Origin: an uncultured Collinsella sp.
GTDB taxonomy: Bacteria; Actinomycetota; Coriobacteriia; Coriobacteriales; Coriobacteriaceae
Assembly: GCA_900547805.1 (NCBI GenBank)
Contig: URIE01000106.1
Coordinates: 1-5,838 of the forward strand
Length of the DNA stretch: 5,838 nucleotides
Reading direction: 5' to 3'
This document shows positions 1 through 4,613 of the stretch, piece after piece. A program made the position numbers and the translations under genes. Position 1 is the first letter of the stretch, and every line of letters starts with the position of its first letter. Under the pieces are notes generated by a model. That model saw nothing but the letters and a program-made list of their open reading frames with translations, did not search any database and was not told where the DNA came from.

Positions 1-2
1 AG

Positions 3-591
3 GGCATCGCCGTTGCCATGCCGAGCGCCGGTGGCGCAGCCGGCGGGGCAGTGGTTGATTCCGCCGCTTTGGACGCGTTCGCAGCCAAGGTGACCGGTGC
101 CGATGGTGTGCTCGCCTCCACGGCGAAGTTCGTGCTGAACCAGCTGGGCGTTGCCGCTCCGGTTGCCGAAGAAACTGCTGATGAGAACGCTGCTGTTGTG
201 GCTGCGGTCGAAGCTGAACTCGGCACTGACTGGCCGAAGCAGGTCGAACCTCGTTTCGACGAGCGCAAGGCCATTCTGTTCGACGATCGTTGGGCATCCG
301 CACGTGAAGACTTGGCACGCGCCTACTACAACAACGATGAATCCGCATTGAACGGTAGCTTCATCGGTCTCGGCAAGACCATTGCCGACGAAGCCGCTTG
401 GTATGCAGGCAAGAGCGACAACGCGGATCTGAAGATCGCATTCAATCGTGTCGCTGCCGAAGCAGGAGAAAACGCTTCCGAATCGGCGGAAACCAGCCGT
501 TTCGCTGGAGATATCGCCGTGGTGACGGGTGTTGCCCCGAATTCCATCGCAGCGCAGGTGGTCAACGGTCTGCTTGCCGGTGGCGCCACCG
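3..591 (+). CDS. fas: Type I fatty acid synthase, internal fragment (ACP-KR linker and start of ketoreductase), partial at both ends
   Basis: An open frame enters from the left edge and gives about 196 residues. Family knowledge: type I synthases of bifidobacteria and mycobacteria are ~3000-residue cytosolic proteins carrying all steps of fatty acid synthesis. Seen here: a linker-like stretch with VVDSAALDAFAAKVTG and DGVLASTAKFVLNQLG, then PRFDERKAILFDDRWASARE, which I recognise as the conserved segment before the ketoreductase. Near residues 165-197 is a Rossmann-type nucleotide-binding start, DIAVVTGVAPNSIAAQVV followed by NGLLAGGATV. After GGATV a ketoreductase should continue with a strand such as VTSS, but the frame turns into an alanine/leucine-rich antisense translation of the next gene. 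The gene is therefore cut at about 591, and its 5' part lies outside the window. Codon use (mixed gaa/gag, tcc, gca) differs from the strongly GC-ending genes that follow. The family call is firm; the bifidobacterial origin is inference. Confidence 0.85.
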
Positions 592-593
592 TG
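578..593. other. Chimeric junction at a 14-bp palindrome
   Basis: Bases 578-591 (cggtggcgccaccg) are a perfect palindrome. To the left, the + strand encodes the synthase fragment; to the right, the - strand encodes the C-terminal tail of the YgiQ protein. Both readings are sensible up to the palindrome and neither is beyond it. The two genes meet tail to tail in precisely antisense codon register with no stop codon for either. This fits a join of two unrelated templates through a short shared self-complementary sequence, either in assembly or in amplification. A real genomic rearrangement cannot be excluded from sequence alone. The exact breakpoint is uncertain by about 15 bases because the palindrome can belong to either side. 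Confidence 0.75.
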
Positions 594-2609
594 GCCCTTG
601 CCGCCCTTCTTGCCGGTGCCGTGTCCGCCGCTGGCCGATGCCTCGCCCGGGCGCGGGGGCACGGGACGAATCAGACAATGCTTGGTGTAGCCGATCAGGT
701 CACGACGCCCGGCCTTTTCCAGCGCCTCGCGCACGAGCTTGTAGTTTTCGGGCTTGCGATACTGGATGAGCGCGCGCTGCATGGCCTTCTCGTGCGGGTC
801 GCGCGCCACATAGATCGGCTCCATGGTGCGCGGGTCCACGCCGGTGTAGTACATGCACGTCGACATGGTGGACGGCGTGGGGTAGAAGTCCTGCACCTGC
901 TCGGGCATGTAGCCCATGTCGCGCACGGCCTCGGCAAGGTCCACGGCTTCCTTCATGGTCGAGCCGGGGTGGCTCGAGATCAGATACGGCACAACGTACT
1001 GCTTGAGTCCGTATTCGCGGTTCAAGCGCTCAAATTTGCGGCAGAACGCATCGTAGACGGCGCGGCTCGGCTTGCCCATCACGGAGAGCACCGCGTCGCT
1101 CACGTGCTCGGGCGCTACGCGCAGTTGGCCCGAGACGTGATGCTCCAGCAGCTCGCGCAAAAACTCGTCCGAGGCGTCGGCCATGGTGTAGTCAAAGCGG
1201 ATGCCGCTGCGCACGAAGACCTTCTTGACGCCCGGCAGCTGGCGCAGATCGCGCAGCAACTGTGTGTAGCCGCTCTCGTCGACCACCATGTTCTTGCACA
1301 CGCTCGGCCATAGACAACGCTTGTTCTTGCACACGCCGTGCTTGAGCTGCTTGTCGCAGGCCGGGCGGCTAAAGTTGGCCGTCGGTCCGCCCACGTCGTT
1401 GATGTAGCCCTTAAACTCGGGGTCGTGCGTGAGTAGCTCGGCTTCGCGCATGATCGAGTCGTGGCTGCGCATCTGCAGCACGCGGCCCTGGTGGAAGGTC
1501 AGCGCGCAAAATGAGCACTCACCAAAGCACCCGCGGTTGGAGCTGATTGAAAACTTGATCTCGGCAAAGGCTGGCACGCCGCCCGCTGCGTCGTAATCGG
1601 GATGCCAATCGCGTGCGTAGGGGAGTTCGGCCACCTCGTCCATCTCGTCGGTGGTGAGCGTCGCCGACGGCGGGTTCTGCACCACATAGACGCTGTTGGG
1701 GTAGGGCTCTACCAGGCGATGCCCGGTGATGGGGTCCATGTTTTGCTGCTGCACGTTAAAGCTGCGCGCGTAGTTGAGCTTGTCGGCGACAAGGTCGTCC
1801 CAGCTGGGCAGCAGGTCGTAGTCGTAGACCTCGTCGAGCGAACCCGTGCGGTAGACGGTGCCATTGATATAGGTAATCTGATCGACGGGCAGCCCCGCGT
1901 CGAGCGCGTCGGCGATCTCGACGATTGCGTGCTCGCCCATGCCGTAGATGAGGATGTCGGCGCCCGAGTCGAGCAGCACCGAGCGCTTGAGCTTGTCCTG
2001 CCAGTAGTCGTAGTGGGCCAGGCGGCGCAGGCTTGCCTCGATGCCGCCGATAATGATGGGAGCGTCCTTGAACGTCTGACGGATGAGATTGCCGTAGACC
2101 GTGACGGCACGATTGGGGCGGTGCCCCTCCTCGCCGCCGGGGGTATAGGCGTCGGTGTGGCGGCGGTGCTTGGTCACCGAATAGTGGTTGACCATGGAGT
2201 CCATGTTGCCGGCACTGACCAAAAAGCCCAGGCGCGGCTCGCCGAGCACGGTGATGCTGGCGGGGTCGGTCCAGTCGGGTTGGCAGATGATGCCCACCTT
2301 GTAGCCGTGCGCGTCGAGGACGCGGCTGATGATGGCCATGCCAAAGCTGGGATGGTCCACGTAGGCGTCGCCGCAGATGTAGACAAAGTCGCACTGGTCC
2401 CAGCCGCGCGCATCCATGTCGGCGCGGCTGACGGGGAGGAACTTATCGCGGCCCGGGCGCCAGGGACGGGCGGGCGCAGCCGGGGCGTGCGCGACCCGGG
2501 TGGCGGGGGAGACCGTGGCCTGCGCCTTGTCGCCGCGCTTTTGCTGCTGGCCGCGCTGGGCATGCTTGCCGTGCTGGTTGTGCTGAGCGTCCTGGGGCTT
2601 TTTTGCCAC
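591..2609 (-). CDS. ygiQ: YgiQ-family radical SAM protein, C terminus cut by the junction
   Basis: About 673 codons are present, starting at GTG 2607-2609, four bases after a GGGAGG ribosome site. The first ~50 residues are a basic Gln/His/Lys-rich low-complexity tail (starting VAKKPQDAQHNQHGK). The UPF0313/YgiQ N-terminal domain follows, from about FLPVSRADMDARGWDQ. The radical SAM cluster motif CX3CX2C lies at Cys361, Cys365 and Cys368 (context SNRGCFGECSFCALTFHQGR) and would bind a [4Fe-4S] cluster that cleaves S-adenosylmethionine. The family hallmark EQVQDFYPTPSTMSTCMYYT is at residues 570-589, in the C-terminal region. The protein ends in a Gly/Lys-rich tail (GHGTGKKGGKGHGG) at the junction. 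The frame then runs open, antisense to the synthase fragment, to base 3 with no stop, so only the last few native residues should be missing. The E. coli homologue is 739 residues; substrate and reaction are not established for the family. Likely cytosolic. Confidence 0.92.
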
Positions 2610-2613
2610 GATT

Positions 2614-2619
2614 CCTCCC
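2614..2619 (-). promoter_or_regulatory. Ribosome binding site of ygiQ
   Basis: The - strand reads GGGAGG followed by AATC and then GTG (2609-2607). This strong Shine-Dalgarno match decides for the GTG start. The spacing of 4 nt is slightly short. No other start with a comparable site is seen before the conserved N-terminal domain. Confidence 0.75.
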
Positions 2620-2641
2620 GTTGTTAGTATGCTGCACGTAA

Positions 2642-2647
2642 TTGTAA
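2642..2647 (-). promoter_or_regulatory. Possible -10 element for ygiQ
   Basis: The - strand reads TACAAT (forward attgta), one mismatch from TATAAT. It lies 32 nt upstream of the GTG start, which would give a leader of about 26 nt. I see no convincing -35 at 16-18 nt, because that position falls inside the inverted repeat at 2647-2681. The call rests on the -10 match and its placement only. Confidence 0.3.
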
Positions 2648-2681
2648 CCAGTCTTTTTGGGACGGCGCTAAAAAGACTGGT
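2647..2681. repeat. Inverted repeat with 12-bp perfect stem in the divergent intergenic region
   Basis: Arms accagtcttttt (2647-2658) and aaaaagactggt (2670-2681) are perfectly complementary, with an 11-base loop, gggacggcgct. The repeat lies between the divergent starts of ygiQ and the DUF1275 gene, just upstream of the possible ygiQ -10. There is no gene end next to it, so an ordinary terminator role is not obvious. It could be an operator for a dimeric regulator, a bidirectional terminator isolating the two promoters, or an attenuator. The symmetric T-tract/A-tract would give a U-run-like side in either direction. Confidence 0.6.
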
Positions 2682-2845
2682 GGAGTACATGGGCTGGCGG
2701 ATCGGCGCGTCGATGCGTGTGTTGTTTGTTTCCAGACTGTGTATCTGCGCGTTGGGGAACCCGTCTCGCGCGCACGCCATGTTGTCAATGGGTTACAGTA
2801 TGAACGGCGGCTATGTTTCCGCCAACGCACGAGAGAGTCGTCAAC

Positions 2846-2852
2846 AAGGAGG
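2846..2852 (+). promoter_or_regulatory. Ribosome binding site of the DUF1275 gene
   Basis: AAGGAGG, a full consensus Shine-Dalgarno, lies 10 nt before ATG 2863. It selects this start over the much earlier ATG at 2629 in the same frame, which has no ribosome site and would add 78 residues with no family resemblance. The out-of-frame ATG at 2853 touches the site and is too close to be used. Confidence 0.85.
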
Positions 2853-2862
2853 ATGCACGACG

Positions 2863-3582
2863 ATGCAGCGTGCCAAACAGATATCGGAGTCCATCGAACT
2901 GGGCATTATCCTGGCGCTCGCCGGCGGCTTTATGGATGTGTATTCGTACATTGGGCGCGACCATGTTTTCGCAAACGCGCAGACGGGCAACATCCTGCTT
3001 GTGGGCGTGAGCATCTCGGAGGGCAATTGGGCACTTGCGGGGCGCTACTTCTTCCCTGTGGTGTCGTTTGCCGTGGGCATTATGCTTGCCGACCTGGTTC
3101 ACGAGCGGTTTGGCAGTGTGATTCACTGGCGCCAGGTGACGGTGTTTTTTGAAGCCGTTATCTTGCTGGGCGTGAGCTTTATCCCCGGTGGTGGTTACAA
3201 CCTGCTCGCCAACTGCCTCACTTCGTTTGCCTGCGGCATGCAGGTCGAGAGCTTCCGCAAGATTCACGGTCATGGCATCGCTACGACCATGTGCATCGGC
3301 AACTTGCGCAACGCGCTGCAAAACGTGGACGATTACATCATCACCCACAGGCGCGGCTTTTTGGAAAACGGCCTGCTGTACTTTGGCGTGATTTTTACCT
3401 TTGTGTTTGGCGCCGTGTTGGGCAACTGGTGTATTGAGCGCATGGGCCTGCACGCCATCGTCGTGGCGAGCTTGCTGCTGTTTGTCGCGTTTGCCATCAT
3501 GTTCATCGACCGCGAGCGCGATTTGCACAGGAAATGGGCCCGCATCATAGCTGACTGGCAGACCGCGAGTCTTAAGCGCTAA
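2863..3582 (+). CDS. DUF1275 (YoaK-like) multi-pass membrane protein
   Basis: A 239-residue protein of normal family length, starting 10 nt after a consensus ribosome site. The DUF1275 signature is clear: residues 17-48 hold GGFMDVYSYIGRDHVFANAQ followed by TGN, and residues 121-149 hold FACGMQVESFRKIHGHGIAT followed by TMCIGNLRN. Hydrophobic segments that can span the membrane lie near residues 12-30, 60-80, 92-108, 111-126, 170-189 and 196-214, which suggests about six helices in the cytoplasmic membrane. The C terminus is basic and probably cytosolic (DRERDLHRKWAR). Family knowledge: widespread in bacteria, function unknown, sometimes described as a possible transporter. The gene is divergent from ygiQ and convergent with the gene at 3662-4201, so it is probably transcribed alone. 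Base composition matches ygiQ and fucO, so it looks native to the host. Confidence 0.88.
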   Translation: MQRAKQISESIELGIILALAGGFMDVYSYIGRDHVFANAQTGNILLVGVSISEGNWALAGRYFFPVVSFAVGIMLADLVHERFGSVIHWRQVTVFFEAVILLGVSFIPGGGYNLLANCLTSFACGMQVESFRKIHGHGIATTMCIGNLRNALQNVDDYIITHRRGFLENGLLYFGVIFTFVFGAVLGNWCIERMGLHAIVVASLLLFVAFAIMFIDRERDLHRKWARIIADWQTASLKR

Positions 3583-3589
3583 GGTGCAT

Positions 3590-3656
3590 GTTCGTAACAA
3601 CATTCAGGAGCCAGAAAAACTATCTAGCTCCTGAATGTTGTTACGAACTGCTTTTT
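3590..3656 (+). terminator. Long hairpin with T-run after the DUF1275 gene
   Basis: Arms 3590-3611 and 3627-3648 are perfectly complementary over 22 bp. After one mismatch (3612/3626) three more pairs form (3613-3615 with 3623-3625), leaving a 7-base loop at 3616-3622. A run of five T follows at 3652-3656. The hairpin starts 8 bases after the DUF1275 stop codon and lies before the end of the convergent gene at 3662, which is where a shared terminator is expected. Only the + direction has a T-run. The stem is long and only moderately GC, unlike a typical intrinsic terminator, so a mobile-element remnant is an alternative. Confidence 0.65.
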
Positions 3657-3661
3657 GCTAT

Positions 3662-4201
3662 TTATTCGAGATGCTCTTCAATCCGAGCCCTAAGAAGGGC
3701 AATGGCTGTAGGTATTCCAATTGCGGCGGCTAATTCGGCTTTATCCAAAACCTGTATGCTAAAGCACGATTGTTTATCACATTGAAGGACGATAATTGAA
3801 GATAGTTTCACTTCCCGTTGGCTGAATATATCATAATCTCCAAATAGGAAGTTACCTTTTATTGAGTAATTCGGTATGTTCGTTACGCACTTCATCTCAA
3901 GTCTGTTTAGGCCATAATCAAACACCGCAACTTCCTTGTGTTCGATGATGAGCGCAACCCTGGGCATGTTGCTAAAACCGCCGTCGACGACAGTGAAGAG
4001 TTTTTCGTTTGCATCGTCATAAACGGTATATTTAAGACTCAATAGCTGTCCTAGTGGACCCGTGAACCCATGTTTTTTGATGTTGAGGTTGTCTCCCGCT
4101 GGGTTGATGAGGGCCAGAGTATGCGGATAAGGGTTACCTTCAATTGAGATTCGATATTCGTTTGTAGCCGTCTTGTTCGATTTTGGACCAGTAGCCATCA
4201 C
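3662..4201 (-). CDS. LURP-one-related/tubby C-terminal-like protein (putative)
   Basis: A 179-residue frame from GTG 4199-4201; ATG 4196-4198 directly after it is an equally possible start. A weak GAGG lies 9 nt before the GTG. From about residue 48 the pattern resembles the LOR/tubby-like beta-barrel fold: short strands (LLSLKYTVYD, KLFTVVD, VALIIEHKEVAVFD), then NYSIKGNFLFGDYDIF at residues 111-126, the typical 'Y-x-I-x-G-x4-DYxI' step. SIIVLQ, CFSIQVLD and a final hydrophobic helix at residues 156-171 (ELAAAIGIPTAIALL) follow. Family knowledge: bacterial members are small, of unknown function, and related to phospholipid-scramblase-like barrels. The assignment comes from pattern recall and should be treated as moderate. 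No signal peptide or membrane segment precedes the barrel. The gene is clearly AT-richer than its flanks (ata, tta, aat codons), which suggests acquisition. It may be cotranscribed with the small frame just upstream. Confidence 0.6.
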   Translation of the reverse strand: MMATGPKSNKTATNEYRISIEGNPYPHTLALINPAGDNLNIKKHGFTGPLGQLLSLKYTVYDDANEKLFTVVDGGFSNMPRVALIIEHKEVAVFDYGLNRLEMKCVTNIPNYSIKGNFLFGDYDIFSQREVKLSSIIVLQCDKQSCFSIQVLDKAELAAAIGIPTAIALLRARIEEHLE

Positions 4202-4204
4202 GTG

Positions 4205-4333
4205 TCATCGCCTCGATCGAATTAGAACCGTCTTCTGCTTCGTGCGGAGAATTACGCTGTACGTTGCAGTACATGCAGCTGCAATAACCGCATGGGCAAT
4301 TTCTAACAAAATGAATGACGCTATTTGCTGCAT
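4205..4333 (-). CDS. Possible 42-residue single-span membrane peptide
   Basis: ATG at 4331-4333 opens 42 codons ending with TGA at 4205-4207. That is three bases before the GTG of the next gene and in the same frame as it. The product has a hydrophobic stretch at residues 4-29 (IASFILLEIAHAVIAAACTA, then TYSVIL) followed by a basic tail, RTKQKTVLIRSRR. This is the profile of one membrane helix with a cytosolic C terminus. An in-frame TAA 12 nt upstream makes this ATG the first available start. No Shine-Dalgarno is visible, and a competing cysteine-rich frame overlaps it, so coding status is uncertain. It may be a tandem partner of the LOR-like gene or a detached N-terminal anchor of it. Confidence 0.3.
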   Translation of the reverse strand: MQQIASFILLEIAHAVIAAACTATYSVILRTKQKTVLIRSRR

Positions 4334-4343
4334 GCTTGTTATT

Positions 4344-4369
4344 TACTCTAGAGTATCCTTTTATAAAAG
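4344..4369. repeat. Two tandem 12-bp perfect palindromes
   Basis: TACTCTAGAGTA (4344-4355) and CTTTTATAAAAG (4358-4369) are each perfectly self-complementary and are separated by two bases. The first covers the candidate -10 of the leftward promoter; the second sits in its 17-nt spacer. Such symmetry is typical of sites for dimeric DNA-binding proteins, but no regulator gene is next to it. Chance palindromes are more frequent in AT-rich DNA, so the second is less weighty than the first. Confidence 0.5.
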
Positions 4370-4378
4370 TACTGTCAA
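4350..4378 (-). promoter_or_regulatory. Candidate promoter for the small ORF and LOR-like gene
   Basis: The - strand reads TTGACA (4378-4373, perfect -35), 17 nt, then TACTCT (4355-4350), which matches TATAAT at only 3 of 6 positions. GATACT, shifted two bases, matches at 4 of 6 with 15-nt spacing. The expected start of transcription is near 4343, about 10 nt before the ATG of the small frame and about 140 nt before the LOR-like gene. Two palindromes fill the spacer and the -10 (4344-4355 and 4358-4369), which suggests regulation. Confidence 0.4.
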
Positions 4379-4444
4379 ACATATATTGCTAAAACAGAAA
4401 CAATTTATAGACTGAGTTGGTCGTATTCTTTGGGCGATTGCTCC

Positions 4445-4450
4445 TATAAT
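4445..4450 (+). promoter_or_regulatory. Candidate -10 element for fucO
   Basis: A perfect TATAAT lies 163 nt before the fucO start codon. The -35 position is poor (CGTATT at 17-nt spacing) and there is no extended -10, so activator dependence would be needed if it is real. A start near 4457 would give a leader of about 157 nt that includes the G-quadruplex motif and the alternative hairpins. Confidence 0.35.
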
Positions 4451-4468
4451 CCAGCCTTCGCTGCAGTC

Positions 4469-4486
4469 GGGAGGGAAGGGCTAGGG
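4469..4486 (+). other. Canonical G-quadruplex motif
   Basis: GGGAGGGAAGGGCTAGGG has four runs of three G with loops of 1, 2 and 3 bases, a textbook intramolecular quadruplex pattern. It is on the coding strand, 127 nt before the fucO start. It overlaps a weaker possible stem (AGCCTTC at 4453-4459 with 4476-4482, one bulged G), so the two structures would compete. Confidence 0.65.
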
Positions 4487-4499
4487 CTCCGTTATTCTG

Positions 4500-4554
4500 T
4501 TGAAACGCTTTAACACTTTTGATGTTCTCACGTGTTTTTTGTTTCAAAAGCGTT
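4500..4554 (+). repeat. AT-rich segment with three mutually exclusive inverted repeats
   Basis: AACGCTTT (4504-4511) pairs with AAAGCGTT (4547-4554). TTGAAAC (4500-4506) pairs with GTTTCAA (4541-4547). CTTTTGA (4516-4522) pairs with TCAAAAG (4544-4550). The arms overlap, so only one can form at a time. The first can be extended by AACAC (4512-4516, overlapping by one base the third arm) with GTGTT (4532-4536). A T-run (4535-4540) lies within. This may be a terminator/antiterminator-like leader or only low-complexity coincidence. Confidence 0.3.
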
Positions 4555-4601
4555 AGGATGGGACTCATAGCGTGGGGCGTAATGGGTGCCCCGCACACGA
4601 T

Positions 4602-4607
4602 GGGAGG
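4602..4607 (+). promoter_or_regulatory. Ribosome binding site of fucO
   Basis: GGGAGG lies 6 nt before ATG 4614. It fixes the start at the MANR sequence, which matches the known FucO N terminus, rather than at the in-frame GTG 4572, which would add 14 residues. Confidence 0.85.
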
Positions 4608-4613
4608 CTATCA

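Larger units (their letters stand above)
4383..4613 (+). other. Noncoding leader region upstream of fucO
   Basis: No convincing gene is seen in these 231 bases on either strand; the open frames here have no ribosome sites and recognisable families are absent. The region starts AT-rich, next to the LOR-like block, and becomes G-rich at 4460-4490. It contains a perfect TATAAT, a G-quadruplex motif, an AT-rich stretch with several alternative hairpins and finally the fucO ribosome site. It also separates the divergent transcription units of the LOR-like gene and fucO. Confidence 0.6.

Noticed and set aside
1756..2563. Open - strand frames overlapping ygiQ in other registers
   Set aside because: Arg/Pro/Ser-rich translations in the wrong frame; the YgiQ frame carries the conserved domain continuously through this stretch.
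1602..2627. Long + strand open frame (341 codons) antisense to ygiQ
   Set aside because: Its product is Val/Ala/His/Arg-rich low-complexity sequence without family features, while the opposite strand encodes a clear radical SAM protein. High GC with few stops explains it.
2782..2817. TTGTCA as a -35 for the DUF1275 gene
   Set aside because: No acceptable -10 at 16-18 nt; the nearest TATGTT is 24 nt away and TACAGT only 6 nt away.
2629..2862. Upstream in-frame start for the DUF1275 protein (78 extra residues)
   Set aside because: There is no ribosome site at 2629, the extension crosses the inverted repeat and has no family match, and a consensus site precedes ATG 2863.
2785..3603. - strand open frame of 272 codons across the DUF1275 gene
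   Set aside because: It is antisense to a well-supported membrane protein with DUF1275 signatures and has a His/Gln/Ala-rich non-protein-like composition.
4264..4284. TTGCAG/CTGCAA inverted repeat and tgcagctgca palindrome
   Set aside because: Short and inside overlapping candidate coding frames; it is as easily explained by the GCA/TGC-rich codons as by a regulatory role.
4173..4415. + strand open frame opposite the LOR-like gene's upstream region
   Set aside because: No ribosome site; it runs against the likely transcription direction and has no recognisable domain.
4389..4598. - strand 69-codon frame in the fucO leader
   Set aside because: Ribosome site absent, composition unremarkable, and it covers the promoter and G-quadruplex region of fucO.
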